DNA of 64,000 nt from Aquamicrobium sp. (GCA_019739225.1 JAHHDT010000006.1:853501-917500); one strand, 5' to 3'; shown: positions 1 to 8,479, numbered from the stretch's first letter. Notes: a model not told the origin generated them from the sequence alone. Program-made: numbers and translations.

Positions 1-369
1 CGGTTCAGGTTCGGGTTCCGGCGCGGGGGTGGGCGGAGTTGGCGCGGGAGGAGGGGCCTCTGCCGTTTCGACCGGCCGCGGTCTTGGGTCGGGTGTCGGC
101 GGTGCGGTCGTGTCGACCGTGTTGTCTCCGACGCGTTCCGCATCATCAACCACATCGGTCCGGGTGGTGGGGGTGGGCGCCGGTCGCTCAGCCGCCGGCG
201 CTTCGCGTTCGCCCTGAACGCTCTGCGCGAACTCTGCCATGGGGACGATGTCCACCGGGAAAGACTCGACGTCGGCAACCTCCATCGGACGCGGCGACGA
301 CAGCGTGAAGAGCCCGAAGCCCAGCACGACCGTGTGCAACACCAGCGATGTCGTCAGCCCGGCCTTCAT
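1..369 (-). CDS. tolA: TolA-like cell envelope protein, C-terminal part missing
   Basis: Partial gene cut by the left edge; the 123 visible codons start at an ATG ending at 369, just downstream of tolR. The protein opens with a short cytoplasmic end and one hydrophobic segment (about residues 6-23), followed by a Pro/Ala/Glu-rich stretch, as expected for the membrane anchor and periplasmic spacer of TolA. TolA links the TolQR proton-driven motor in the inner membrane to TolB and Pal at the outer membrane. The identity rests on the anchor, the proline-rich spacer and the tolQ-tolR context; the diagnostic C-terminal domain is outside the window. Confidence 0.85.
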   Translation of the reverse strand, partial: MKAGLTTSLVLHTVVLGFGLFTLSSPRPMEVADVESFPVDIVPMAEFAQSVQGEREAPAAERPAPTPTTRTDVVDDAERVGDNTVDTTAPPTPDPRPRPVETAEAPPPAPTPPTPAPEPEPEP

Positions 370-374
370 GCCTT

Positions 375-830
375 TCAGCTATCCTGTTCCTGCAGCGTCA
401 CCAGGCCCAGGTTGCGGTAACCCGCCGAGGAGATGCGCGCCATAACACGCATGACGGTGCCATAATCGGCATCGCGGTCGCCGCGAACGAAGATGCGCTC
501 CTCGTAACCTGTCTGGGCGATGGCCTGGAGCTTGGGGACGATCTCGTCGATGCCGATCTCGGTTTCCTGAAGGAATATCTGGCCTTCCTGGTTGACCGAT
601 ACGGTGATGGGCTGCGTCTCCGCGTTGAGCGCGCGCGCCTGCGTTTCGGGCAGCTCGATGGGTACCCCAACGGTCAGCAGCGGAGCCGCCACCATGAAGA
701 TGATGAGCAGCACCAGCATCACGTCCACGAAAGGCGTGACGTTGATCTCCGATACCAGCGCGTGATGCCTGCCGCGTCTTCTGTGGCCGCGTCCACCGCG
801 CCCGCCGGTCTGGCCGATTGACATTCCCAT
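375..830 (-). CDS. tolR: TolR, Tol-Pal motor protein
   Basis: Inner-membrane protein of the Tol-Pal system (ExbD/TolR family, 151 aa). A basic N-terminus rich in Gly, Arg and His leads into a single transmembrane helix at about residues 34-52 containing the motif FVDVMLVLLIIF; Asp36 is the conserved helix aspartate thought to carry protons. The rest is a periplasmic domain. Its stop lies 5 bases before the tolA start, and tolQ ends 11 bases upstream, so tolQRA are almost certainly co-transcribed. The complex maintains outer-membrane integrity and helps constriction at division. Confidence 0.95.
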   Translation of the reverse strand: MGMSIGQTGGRGGRGHRRRGRHHALVSEINVTPFVDVMLVLLIIFMVAAPLLTVGVPIELPETQARALNAETQPITVSVNQEGQIFLQETEIGIDEIVPKLQAIAQTGYEERIFVRGDRDADYGTVMRVMARISSAGYRNLGLVTLQEQDS

Positions 831-841
831 GGAACCCGCTC

Positions 842-1558
842 CTAAGCCGCCGCTCGCGTGACGACCTTTTCATCGATTTGCCGCGACAGTATGGCCGAGA
901 ACTCGTCGGCGAAGCCCTCCATCCGCAGCCCGATCTTGCCAGCATCCGACGCCAGTTTGTTGTAGGCGATTGTCGCTGGAATAGCCGCCAGCAGGCCGAG
1001 TGCCGTGGCCAGAAGAGCTTCGGCGATACCGGGCGCGACGACGGCGAGATTGGTGGCGCCGGAACCTGCGATGGCCTGGAAAGAGGTCATGATGCCGATC
1101 ACGGTGCCGAAAAGTCCGATAAAGGGTGCAGCCGAACCCACGGAAGCGAGAAAGCCGAGGCGTGCTTCGAGACGTTCCATCTCGCGTGTCAGCGCCAGGT
1201 CCATTGCCTTGTCGATGCGCGTCTGCAGGCTGAGAGGCGACTTGACGCCTTTTTCGAAGCTCTTCTTCCATTCCCGCATGGCGGCGACGAAGATCGAGCC
1301 CATGCCGGTCGTCTTGCGCTCCGAAAGCGAACGGTACAGATCTTCCAGGGATTGTCCCGACCAGAAGACTTCCTCGAACCGGCTCAGCGAGGCGCGCATG
1401 CGTGCATATGAGAGCAGCTTGTCGACGATGATGGCCCAGGTCCAGACCGAGGCTGCGAGAAGGCCGATCATGACCAGCTTGACAACCCAGCCGGCCTGCA
1501 TGAACAGGGCCCATATGGAGTGGTCGCCGCCGGGCGCGGCAAGAGCCATTTGTTCCAT
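842..1558 (-). CDS. tolQ: TolQ, Tol-Pal motor channel subunit
   Basis: MotA/TolQ/ExbB family protein of 238 aa, the normal length. Three hydrophobic helices are visible: about residues 22-45, 135-165 (GSAAPFIGLFGTVIGIM, the family's signature region) and 175-200. The large loop between helices 1 and 2 is cytoplasmic. TolQ forms the pentameric proton channel that holds TolR and energises TolA. First of the three tol genes visible on the minus strand; ybgC lies 221 bases upstream on the same strand, the usual order ybgC-tolQ-tolR-tolA. Confidence 0.96.
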   Translation of the reverse strand: MEQMALAAPGGDHSIWALFMQAGWVVKLVMIGLLAASVWTWAIIVDKLLSYARMRASLSRFEEVFWSGQSLEDLYRSLSERKTTGMGSIFVAAMREWKKSFEKGVKSPLSLQTRIDKAMDLALTREMERLEARLGFLASVGSAAPFIGLFGTVIGIMTSFQAIAGSGATNLAVVAPGIAEALLATALGLLAAIPATIAYNKLASDAGKIGLRMEGFADEFSAILSRQIDEKVVTRAAA

Positions 1559-1779
1559 GAATCCTTAGTCCCTAAAGAGTATCGGGCATTCGCCAGCGGT
1601 TGCCCGTGCGCATCATTCCCTATCGACTTCGGTCCGTCGTCAGTCCGAACTCGCCCTCAATGCGCGGTTTCGGCCTTTTCCGGGCCAAATTTGGTGAAAC
1701 GAAGGCGCGTCGGATTCACGCGATGTTCACCACGATCTTGATGGACCGTTAAGGTTAAGGATCTGTTATGCGGGAGTGG

Positions 1780-2238
1780 TCAGCCGCGCGGCATGAAGGC
1801 GGCGACCCATTCCCTGGGAAACCTGCGCGGCCGGCCGCTCTCGGAGATGATCGCGGCCTCTACTTTTGCCTCGACCAGCAGCTCCTCGCCGCGCTTGAGT
1901 TGCTGCGCCATGAAGATACGCGCGCCGGAAACCTTCTCGGTGCGGGTTTCCACAATCAGGATGTCGTCGATGCGGGCAGGGGCCCGGAAATCGATTTCCA
2001 TGCGCTTGACCACCCAGACGAGCTTTTCGCCATGCTTGCCGTCGGCGAGCTCCGTGTGGTGCACGCCGGCAAGGCGCAGGAAATCCGAGCGACCGCGCTC
2101 GAAGAATTCCAGATAGCGGGCATGATAGACGACGCCGGAAAAGTCCGTGTCGGCATAATAGACCCGCGCGTCGAGGCGATGCCCGTATTCGGTCAGTTCG
2201 CCGGAGAGCCCGGCGGGTATCGTTTCGTTAGCGCTCAT
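1780..2238 (-). CDS. ybgC: Tol-Pal associated acyl-CoA thioesterase YbgC
   Basis: Hot-dog fold thioesterase of 152 aa. The family's active-site loop [14 protein letters not shown] is at residues 30-43, with the conserved Asp and His. YbgC hydrolyses acyl-CoA or acyl-ACP thioesters and is a standard member of tol-pal operons; its role there is thought to be in phospholipid metabolism. The start overlaps the ruvB stop by 4 bases (ATGA), so it is probably translationally coupled to ruvB, joining the ruv and tol groups into one transcription unit. Confidence 0.93.
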   Translation of the reverse strand: MSANETIPAGLSGELTEYGHRLDARVYYADTDFSGVVYHARYLEFFERGRSDFLRLAGVHHTELADGKHGEKLVWVVKRMEIDFRAPARIDDILIVETRTEKVSGARIFMAQQLKRGEELLVEAKVEAAIISESGRPRRFPREWVAAFMPRG

Positions 2239-3272
2239 TCTTCCTGGAACAGGTTTATCTGCTGCTGGGCGAGATTGGCCGGCGCATCCAGGCCGAGATG
2301 ACGCCAGGCATTGGCGGTGAGCACCCGGCCGCGCGGCGTGCGCTGGATGAAGCCCTGTTGGATCAGATAGGGCTCGATGATGTCCTCGATGGCGTCGCGC
2401 GGTTCGGAAAGGCCGGCAGCGATCGTTTCGATGCCAACCGGCCCGCCGCCGAAATTGCGGGCGATCATGCCGAGATACCGCCGGTCGAGATTGTCGAGGC
2501 CGAGCGCGTCGACCTCGAGTCGCGTCAAAGCTGCATCAGCCACCTTGCGGTCGACAACCTCGGCGCCGGCGACGGAGGCGAAATCCCGCACGCGCCGCAA
2601 CAGGCGGCCGGCGATGCGCGGGGTGCCGCGGGCGCGTCGCGCAATCTCGGTGGCGCCGTCGTCGTCCATCGCCAAGGACAGGATGCGGGCCCCGCGCCGC
2701 ACGATCAATTCCAGTTCATCGACGGTGTAGAAGTCGAGCCTGACCGGAATGCCGAAACGGTCGCGCAGCGGGTTGGTGATAAGCCCCAGGCGGGTGGTGG
2801 CGGCAACAAGCGTGAAGCGTGCGAGGTCGATCTTCACCGACCGTGCCGCCGGACCCTCGCCGATGATGAGGTCGAGCTGAAAATCCTCCATTGCAGGATA
2901 GAGGATTTCCTCCACTGCCGGGTTGAGACGATGGATCTCGTCGATGAAAAGGACGTCGCGGTCCTCGAGATTTGTCAGAAGCGCCGCAAGGTCTCCGGCC
3001 TTGGCGATGACCGGACCGGAGGTCGAGCGAAAATTGACGCCCAGCTCGCGCGCCATGATCTGCGCCAGCGTGGTCTTGCCGAGGCCCGGCGGACCGACGA
3101 ACAGCACGTGGTCGAGCGCCTCGCCGCGATTCTTGGCGGCTTCGATGAAGACTTTGAGGTTCGCGCGCGCCGCCGCCTGGCCGACGAATTCGTCCAGCGA
3201 CTGCGGACGTAGGGTCTGCTCGACGTCCTCGCCGCGCTTGTCTGCCGATATGAGGCGGGGAGCGGTGTTCAT
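2235..3272 (-). CDS. ruvB: RuvB, Holliday junction branch migration ATPase
   Basis: 345-aa AAA+ motor of the RuvAB branch-migration complex. Walker A (GPPGLGKTT) is at residues 60-68, Walker B with [10 protein letters not shown] around 108-117, and the C-terminal winged helix binds DNA. With RuvA it drives Holliday junction migration during recombinational repair and rescue of stalled forks; RuvC then cuts the junction. Located 41 bases downstream of ruvA in the order ruvC-ruvA-ruvB. Start chosen at the first ATG, which gives the usual N-terminus. Confidence 0.98.
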   Translation of the reverse strand: MNTAPRLISADKRGEDVEQTLRPQSLDEFVGQAAARANLKVFIEAAKNRGEALDHVLFVGPPGLGKTTLAQIMARELGVNFRSTSGPVIAKAGDLAALLTNLEDRDVLFIDEIHRLNPAVEEILYPAMEDFQLDLIIGEGPAARSVKIDLARFTLVAATTRLGLITNPLRDRFGIPVRLDFYTVDELELIVRRGARILSLAMDDDGATEIARRARGTPRIAGRLLRRVRDFASVAGAEVVDRKVADAALTRLEVDALGLDNLDRRYLGMIARNFGGGPVGIETIAAGLSEPRDAIEDIIEPYLIQQGFIQRTPRGRVLTANAWRHLGLDAPANLAQQQINLFQEE

Positions 3273-3313
3273 GGCTTTTTCATTTCACGAGGCGCGCTTC
3301 GGCACAAGCCTGC

Positions 3314-3943
3314 TCACCGCGCCAGTTCCTTCAGGCCGAGCCGGATGAGCTTGGCGGAATCGGCATCTTCGCCGGCGGCTTTCATGGCTGCGGCGACGGC
3401 GTTTGCGGCCATGTCGCGCGAATAGCCGAGATTGGTCAGCGCCGAGATCGCATCGGCCACCGGCGCTGGCGCCACGCCTTCGCCGATCTCCTGCTTGAAG
3501 CCGATCGTGCCGGATGCATCGCCTGCGAAGGCGGGCGCCTTCGATTTAAGCTCGGTGACGATGCGCTCGGCAACCTTCTTGCCGACGCCGGGTGCTCGCG
3601 CCACCATGGCGATGTCGCGCAGCGCGATCGCGTTGGCGAGTTCCGAAGGCGACAGGGTCGACAGCACCGCCAGCGCGACCTTGGCGCCGACGCCCTGGAC
3701 ATTGTTTTGCAGCAGGCGGAACCACTCCCGCTCCAGCACCGTCGCGAAACCGTAGAGCCGGATCATGTCCTCGCGCACATAGGTCTCGATGAAGAGCACG
3801 GCCGCCTCGCCCCTGCCGGGCAGCGCCGCCAGCGTACGAGCCGGGCAATAAGCTACATAGCCGACGCCGTGAACGTCGATGATGCAGTGATCCTCGTCGA
3901 TCTCGTCGACCGTTCCCTTGAGCTTGCCGATCATCCCCGCCAC
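3314..3943 (-). CDS. ruvA: RuvA, Holliday junction-binding subunit
   Basis: 209 aa, standard length. Domain I (OB fold, [12 protein letters not shown] from residue 4) and the helix-hairpin-helix region of domain II (about 70-140, including [11 protein letters not shown] and [11 protein letters not shown]) are clear, and a C-terminal domain III that contacts RuvB follows a linker. RuvA tetramers hold the junction in a square-planar form and load RuvB rings. Twelve bases separate it from ruvC. The start could be residue 4 (MIGKLK), which is more typical; the longer start is kept because both are in frame. Confidence 0.97.
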   Translation of the reverse strand: MAGMIGKLKGTVDEIDEDHCIIDVHGVGYVAYCPARTLAALPGRGEAAVLFIETYVREDMIRLYGFATVLEREWFRLLQNNVQGVGAKVALAVLSTLSPSELANAIALRDIAMVARAPGVGKKVAERIVTELKSKAPAFAGDASGTIGFKQEIGEGVAPAPVADAISALTNLGYSRDMAANAVAAAMKAAGEDADSAKLIRLGLKELAR

Positions 3944-3955
3944 CTGCTCGCTGTA

Positions 3956-4480
3956 TTAACCGGCCGCCGCAAGTGCGGCCGCCGCCATCCGCCCCATTAC
4001 GCTCTGGCGATGGTGGACATGGCAGATGGCGATGGCGAGCGCATCCGCCGCATCGTCGCTGTCGAAGGACGCCCGTGGCATCAGTACGCGCACCATCATG
4101 TGGATCTGCTTCTTGTCGCCATGGCCGACGCCGATCACCGCCTTCTTGACGGCGTTGGGTGCATATTCCGAAACCCGCAGGCCGGCCAGCGCCGGCACCA
4201 GCATCGCGACGCCTCGCGCCTGGCCGAGCTTCAGCGTCGCGGTCGCGTCCTTGTTGACGAATGTCTGCTCGACGGCCGCCTCGTGCGGCATCTGCCCATG
4301 CACGATTGCAGACAGCCCGTCGTGGATCTGACGCAGACGCGATGCGAGATCGTCCTTGTCGTTCGAGCGCACCGTGCCGGCCGCGACAAAGCGCAGCGTG
4401 TTGCCCTGTGCCTCCACCACACCCCAGCCGGTGCGGCGCAGGCCGGGGTCGATGCCGATGATGCGAATCGTGTCGTTCAT
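3956..4480 (-). CDS. ruvC: RuvC, Holliday junction endonuclease
   Basis: 174-aa crossover junction endodeoxyribonuclease with an RNase H-like fold. The four metal-binding acidic residues can be placed: Asp11 (in [14 protein letters not shown]), Glu71 ([10 protein letters not shown]), Asp143 and Asp146 (in [10 protein letters not shown]). It nicks two opposing strands of a Holliday junction after RuvAB migration. First gene of the ruvCAB-ybgC-tolQRA run. A LexA-like sequence 44 bases upstream (see 4524-4538) suggests SOS control. Confidence 0.98.
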   Translation of the reverse strand: MNDTIRIIGIDPGLRRTGWGVVEAQGNTLRFVAAGTVRSNDKDDLASRLRQIHDGLSAIVHGQMPHEAAVEQTFVNKDATATLKLGQARGVAMLVPALAGLRVSEYAPNAVKKAVIGVGHGDKKQIHMMVRVLMPRASFDSDDAADALAIAICHVHHRQSVMGRMAAAALAAAG

Positions 4481-4523
4481 GATGTCACCCTAGTCCGATC
4501 ATCGGGCAATGCCATGGAAAAGT

Positions 4524-4538
4524 GAACAAACCGGCAAC
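4524..4538 (-). promoter_or_regulatory. Candidate LexA (SOS) box upstream of ruvC
   Basis: On the minus strand the sequence reads GTTG-N7-GTTC, one mismatch from the alphaproteobacterial LexA consensus GTTC-N7-GTTC. It ends 44 bases before the ruvC start codon, a normal operator position. ruv genes are SOS-controlled in many bacteria, so the placement makes sense, but a 7-of-8 match to a short motif can arise by chance. Confidence 0.45.
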
Positions 4539-4651
4539 AAATGGCAGGATTGTGTGCTGGACCAGCGTTGCGGTTCCCCCTTGCACTGTCTCTATGCGGT
4601 ATCGGGCTGTATCGCCTTGCCGCTACTTCCGATCGCATACAGCCGCACAAG

Positions 4652-5428
4652 ATGAACCTTCCGCCACTCGACCTTTCGATGATGACCCTGCTGGCAGTCG
4701 TGCTTGTTGCCGGCGTTGCCAAGGGATTGTCCGGCTTCGGCACCGGCATGATCGTGGCTCCGGTGGCGGGTGCCTTGTACGGGCCCAAGGCGGCGCTGGT
4801 CATCGTGGTCATCATCGACTCGTTGCCGGCCGTGCCTGTCACGCTGCCTGCGCTGCGCATCGCGCGGTGGCAGGAGGTGCTGCCGGTCACGCTCGGACTG
4901 TTCCTTCTGTTCCCGGCGGGCATCTGGCTGCTGACACATGGCGACGAGACGGTGCTGCGCTGGATGATCTGTGGCGCAATCCTGTGCTGCGTCTTCGTGT
5001 TGTGGACGGGTTGGCGCTACAAAGGCCCGCGCAACCGGCTCATTTCGCTGGGTGTGGGCGGTGTGGCGGGCGTGCTCTCCGGCGTGGCCTCGATACCTGG
5101 GCCGCCCGTCATCGCCTACTGGATGGCGAGCGGACTCCCGGCTGCCATCGTCAGGGCCAACCTGCTGTCCCTGTTCCTGCTCGGGGAGTTCGTATCGATC
5201 GGCAATCTTTGGTTTGCCGGGCTTTTCCAGCGAGACGTCGTCACGCTGGGGCTGCTGGCTGCACCTGCCTATTTCGTCGGCATTCTTGCCGGCTGGGCGA
5301 TGTTTTCCCGAGGCGGCGAGTGGCTCTACCGGATGGTGACCTTCGCACTCGTCGTCATGGCGGCGCTACTGGCGCTGCCGGCCTTCGATGGTGTTTTCGA
5401 TGCGGTTGCCCGTCAACTGGGCGGGTAG
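4652..5428 (+). CDS. TauE/SafE (TSUP) family membrane exporter
   Basis: Polytopic membrane protein of the sulfite exporter TauE/SafE family, about 258 aa from the chosen ATG and mostly hydrophobic, with about eight helices. The N-terminal family signature GVAKGLSGFGTGMIVAPV is near residues 20-37, and the second half-repeat carries GVASIPGPPVIAYWMASG. Members export small organic or sulfur-containing anions; the substrate cannot be told here. An in-frame ATG at 4541 would add 37 residues that do not look like part of the family. Divergent from ruvC and convergent with rcdA, with only 4 bases between the two stops. Confidence 0.85.
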   Translation: MNLPPLDLSMMTLLAVVLVAGVAKGLSGFGTGMIVAPVAGALYGPKAALVIVVIIDSLPAVPVTLPALRIARWQEVLPVTLGLFLLFPAGIWLLTHGDETVLRWMICGAILCCVFVLWTGWRYKGPRNRLISLGVGGVAGVLSGVASIPGPPVIAYWMASGLPAAIVRANLLSLFLLGEFVSIGNLWFAGLFQRDVVTLGLLAAPAYFVGILAGWAMFSRGGEWLYRMVTFALVVMAALLALPAFDGVFDAVARQLGG

Positions 5429-5432
5429 GCGA

Positions 5433-5963
5433 CTACCCGCGCGCGAATGCAGTTTGCAGCAGATTGATCTGGTCCGAGACGGGGTTGCCGCGTTGCCGCG
5501 TGACGTAACGCTTGCTAGCGTGTTCGCCATAAATCTCGTCGTCCATACGACGCACCAGCGCCTGAAGACGCAGCGAATGATCGACGATCGTGCGGAAGGT
5601 GTCCGGCAATTCGGTCCAGCCAGCCGTGTCGGTCGGTGCTGAGGTCGTGTCGAGCCGTACCTTAGCCTTCTCGGCGGCTACCTGGTCGCGGGTCATCTCA
5701 CCGGAGTTCGCAGCGCGCTGGAGCAGCAGCCACGAGGCAATCTGCATCAGCCGTGTCGTCAGCCGCATCGACTCTGCGGCGTATAATGTCGCGCCAACGC
5801 GCGTCAGCGTCTTTGCGGCCGCTCGGCCTTCACCGTCGAGATATTCGGCAGCCCGTTCAACCAGCGTCATGCCTTCGTTGTAGAGGGGCTTGAAGGAATT
5901 GGAAAAGACGCGCCTCTCGGCGAGCTTGACCGTGTTGGTTTCCCCGTGACCCTGCTCTTGCAT
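5433..5963 (-). CDS. rcdA: RcdA-type protein (DUF1465), CtrA degradation adaptor
   Basis: About 176 aa from the ATG ending at 5963 (MQEQGHGETNTV); an in-frame ATG at 6002 would add 13 residues. It matches the DUF1465 family, whose Caulobacter member RcdA is an adaptor in the ClpXP/CpdR/PopA pathway that destroys the cell-cycle regulator CtrA. It is mainly helical, with the conserved block AAEYLDGEGRAAAKTLTR and the region ESMRLTTRLMQIASWLLLQRA. A perfect CtrA-type box lies 128 bases upstream (6091-6105), consistent with the feedback in which CtrA activates rcdA. The family call is firm; the exact role in this species is inferred. Confidence 0.82.
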   Translation of the reverse strand: MQEQGHGETNTVKLAERRVFSNSFKPLYNEGMTLVERAAEYLDGEGRAAAKTLTRVGATLYAAESMRLTTRLMQIASWLLLQRAANSGEMTRDQVAAEKAKVRLDTTSAPTDTAGWTELPDTFRTIVDHSLRLQALVRRMDDEIYGEHASKRYVTRQRGNPVSDQINLLQTAFARG

Positions 5964-6090
5964 GACTTTGCACCCCGCGAATTTACTGACGCCGCATTCC
6001 ATAGTCCGGCGGTCCCGGCTCTCGGTCGCCGGTGCCTAAACGATATCGACCGGACTTTGATCCCTCCGCCTTGCGAAGGCAAGCACGTGT

Positions 6091-6105
6091 TTAACGAAAG
6101 GTTAA
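6091..6105. promoter_or_regulatory. CtrA-type box upstream of rcdA
   Basis: Perfect TTAA-N7-TTAA sequence (TTAACGAAAGGTTAA), the full CtrA recognition pattern. It lies between the terminator of the candidate small RNA and the rcdA start. TTAA is uncommon in this GC-rich window, so two correctly spaced full boxes within 180 bases of each other are notable. Confidence 0.6.
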
Positions 6106-6140
6106 CGCGAGCGAGGTGGCGGAAATGAGGGGATTGGGAA

Positions 6141-6236
6141 CAAAAAAAGAGCCGCAAAGGCGGCTCTCAGGAGTTAACAGGGAGGCGTCAAACGGAGTGG
6201 CCCAGCCACTCGGTAAGAATCCAGATCACTGGATGC
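6141..6236 (-). ncRNA. Candidate small regulatory RNA beside rcdA
   Basis: Read on the minus strand, this gene-free stretch folds into three successive hairpins: ATCCAG/CTGGAT (6219-6234), GAGTGG/CCACTC (6195-6211) and an 8-bp GC-rich stem with a 4-base loop (6148-6167) followed by seven Ts (6142-6148), a classical intrinsic terminator. No protein gene lies upstream on this strand to need that terminator. The single-stranded part between stems 2 and 3 contains CCTCCC, an anti-Shine-Dalgarno-like motif seen in rhizobial trans-acting sRNAs such as AbcR. Length would be about 95 nt. The 5' end is estimated; the family was not recognised. Confidence 0.6.
6142..6167 (-). terminator. Intrinsic terminator of the candidate sRNA
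   Basis: On the minus strand AGAGCCGC pairs with GCGGCTCT around a 4-base loop, followed by a run of Ts. It is the strongest terminator-like structure in the first 10 kb and points toward rcdA. Confidence 0.8.
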
Positions 6237-6258
6237 ACACAGTAATGACATGTAAAGC

Positions 6259-6285
6259 TTAACCGAAGCTTAACAGGATGGTTAA
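6259..6285. promoter_or_regulatory. CtrA-type box and neighbouring half-sites
   Basis: Perfect TTAA-N7-TTAA at 6259-6273 (TTAACCGAAGCTTAA) overlapping a second TTAA-N8-TTAA at 6270-6285, which contains the half-site TTAACCAT on the minus strand. The full box is about 23-37 bases upstream of the expected start of the candidate sRNA, where CtrA would cover the -35 region of an activated promoter. Confidence 0.55.
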
Positions 6286-6446
6286 TTTTGACCCGAATTG
6301 TACCGATGCGGCACAGTTTTGTGGCGGAGCCTCCTCACGGCGAATCCTTCGAAGCAAGCGATTCGCTTTCGGCAAAACTGAACCAGGTGCTTGACCGCAC
6401 AGCGGTTTTTCGCGCTACAAGGTAGCCTTCGCTCTGGAGCCCGCCG

Positions 6447-6848
6447 ATGTTCGCCCATATTCCGCTGATGATCGTTCCCTTCATCATCTACAATCTCGGA
6501 CTTGCTGGACTTTTCGGCGATTTCGGCGATCCTTGGCAGGCCGAAATGTTCTCGCTGACCATGCTCTCGGGCGGAATATGGACGATGAGCCTTGCCGACA
6601 TGCTGGTGCTCCTGGCGCTGGCGCTGTTGTTCGTCGAGATCGTCAAGGCGACCCGAACCTCCAACGCGTCCCTGGTCGACCACCTGCTTTCGACTTTTGT
6701 CTTCGTGGCCTTCCTCGTCGAATTTCTCCTCGTTCGGCAGGCCGCGAGCTCACTGTTCTTCATCCTGATGGGCATCACGCTGGTCGATGTACTGGCCGGG
6801 TTTGCCGTCTCGCTCCGCGCGGCCTCGCGCGACGTGAATTTCCGCTAG
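6447..6848 (+). CDS. Conserved four-helix membrane protein of unknown function
   Basis: 133-aa integral membrane protein with about four hydrophobic helices (residues ~5-22, 45-65, 83-103 and 108-125) separated by short loops; it looks like a small inner-membrane protein, not a transporter. No catalytic or binding motif can be seen. It ends 15 bases before the following gamma-glutamyltransferase-family gene and may be co-transcribed with it. No family was recognised. Confidence 0.75.
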   Translation: MFAHIPLMIVPFIIYNLGLAGLFGDFGDPWQAEMFSLTMLSGGIWTMSLADMLVLLALALLFVEIVKATRTSNASLVDHLLSTFVFVAFLVEFLLVRQAASSLFFILMGITLVDVLAGFAVSLRAASRDVNFR

Positions 6849-6863
6849 CAGATCGGGGTAGGT

Positions 6864-8450
6864 ATGCGCGATTTCGACCAGCCCGGGCGGTCGCCCGTGA
6901 TCGCAGAGAACGGGATGGCGGCCACGTCACACCCGCTGGCAACGGCGACCGCGCTCTGCGTGCTCAAGGAAGGCGGTAACGCCGTCGACGCCGCGATCGC
7001 GGCTTCAGCCACGCTCTGCGTCGTCGAGCCGCATATGACCGGCATCGGCGGTGATTGCTTCGTCATTCTAGCGGAGCCAGACGGAACCGTGCATGGGCTC
7101 AACGGGTCGGGCCGCGCGCCTGCTGCGTCCGATCCGGCCTGGTATCGCGACAATGGTTTTGCCTCGATGCCCCAAACGGGCGTTCATGCAGTGACGGCGC
7201 CGGGCGCGGTGGATGCCTGGTCTCGCCTGAGTGCACGCTTCGGCACGATGGGGTTCGACCGGCTGTTTGCCCATGCGATCCTCTACGCCGAGGAGGGCTT
7301 TGCGGTTCATGCGCGGGTTGCTCGCGACTGGGCACTGCATGTCCCCGCGCTGCGTGGCGATCCCGGAGCGGCGATCCACTGTCTACGTGACGGTGAGGCG
7401 CCGGCGGCCGGCATGCGATTTCGCTTTCCGGCGCTTGGCGCGACTTTACGGGCCATCGCCAAGGACGGTGCAAGGGCATTCTACGAAGGCGAGATCGCGG
7501 CCGAGATGGCAGCGACCGTTCGCGGACAGGGCGGCTTTCTCAGCGAAGAGGACCTTGCCGCCGTCGCGGCTGACTGGGTGACGCCGCTCTCCGTTTCCTA
7601 CGGCGGATACGACGTGCTCGAGATTCCGCCCAGCGGGCAGGGCGTGACGGCGCTTATCCTGCTGCGGCTGATGCAGGCGCACGGTATCGGCAAGCTCCCC
7701 ACGGGCGGTGCGGAGCGCTATCACATGGAGATCGAGGCGGCACGGCTCGCTTATTCCGTGCGCGATCATCTTGTTTCCGACCCCGCAACGATGACGCGGA
7801 CGCCGGAGGAGCTGCTTTCCGACAGCTTCATCCGGGCGCTCGGTGCGCAATTGAGCGCGGAGCGGCGCAATCCGCCCGTTGTCCTGCCGGAGATGGCGCG
7901 GTCGGACACGGTCTATCTGACGGTAGTCGATCGCGACCGGCGCGCCGTCTCCTTCATCAATTCGGTCTACAGCGCCTTCGGCTCCAAGGTGGTGACGCCG
8001 CGCTCAGGTATCGCGCTCCAGAACCGGGGCGGCTGCTTTACGCTCGAAGAGGGGCATCCCAACGAGCTCGGTGGCGGCAAGCGGCCGATGCATACGATCA
8101 TTCCCGCGATGGCAACGAAGAACGGGCGTGCGGCCGTCTCGTTCGGGGTCATGGGCGGAGACTACCAGCCGATGGGGCATGCCCACGTCTTCTCAAATCT
8201 GGTCGACCACGGCATGGACCCGCAGGAAGCGCTCGACCATCCGCGGCTGTTCTGGGGCGATGACGGCGTGCTTGATGCGGAAAGCGGGATCTCGGCGCAG
8301 ATCCGCAGCGATCTGGTTGCGCGGGGACATCAGGTGCGCGACGCCGGCGCACCGCATGGCGGCGGGCAGATGATCGTCATCGACGACAAAAACGGTTTCC
8401 TCGTCGGAGGATCGGACCCGCGCAAGGACGGTTGCGCGCTGGGCTGGTAA
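6864..8450 (+). CDS. Gamma-glutamyltransferase-family N-terminal nucleophile hydrolase
   Basis: 528-aa member of the gamma-glutamyltranspeptidase superfamily, which cleaves itself before a catalytic Thr to give two subunits. The N-terminal half has GGNAVDAAIAA and EPHMTGIGGDCF; the presumed nucleophile is Thr349 in SDTVYLTVVD, followed by FGSKVVTP and a late GGGKRPMHTIIPA motif. There is no signal peptide, unlike periplasmic Ggt. The TVYLTVVD form of the cleavage site and the length resemble HpxW oxamate amidohydrolase more than classical Ggt, so the substrate may be an amide other than glutathione. Family certain, substrate open. Confidence 0.88.
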   Translation: MRDFDQPGRSPVIAENGMAATSHPLATATALCVLKEGGNAVDAAIAASATLCVVEPHMTGIGGDCFVILAEPDGTVHGLNGSGRAPAASDPAWYRDNGFASMPQTGVHAVTAPGAVDAWSRLSARFGTMGFDRLFAHAILYAEEGFAVHARVARDWALHVPALRGDPGAAIHCLRDGEAPAAGMRFRFPALGATLRAIAKDGARAFYEGEIAAEMAATVRGQGGFLSEEDLAAVAADWVTPLSVSYGGYDVLEIPPSGQGVTALILLRLMQAHGIGKLPTGGAERYHMEIEAARLAYSVRDHLVSDPATMTRTPEELLSDSFIRALGAQLSAERRNPPVVLPEMARSDTVYLTVVDRDRRAVSFINSVYSAFGSKVVTPRSGIALQNRGGCFTLEEGHPNELGGGKRPMHTIIPAMATKNGRAAVSFGVMGGDYQPMGHAHVFSNLVDHGMDPQEALDHPRLFWGDDGVLDAESGISAQIRSDLVARGHQVRDAGAPHGGGQMIVIDDKNGFLVGGSDPRKDGCALGW

Positions 8451-8479
8451 CGTTGCCCATCCATTTCATGGAGTTCCCG

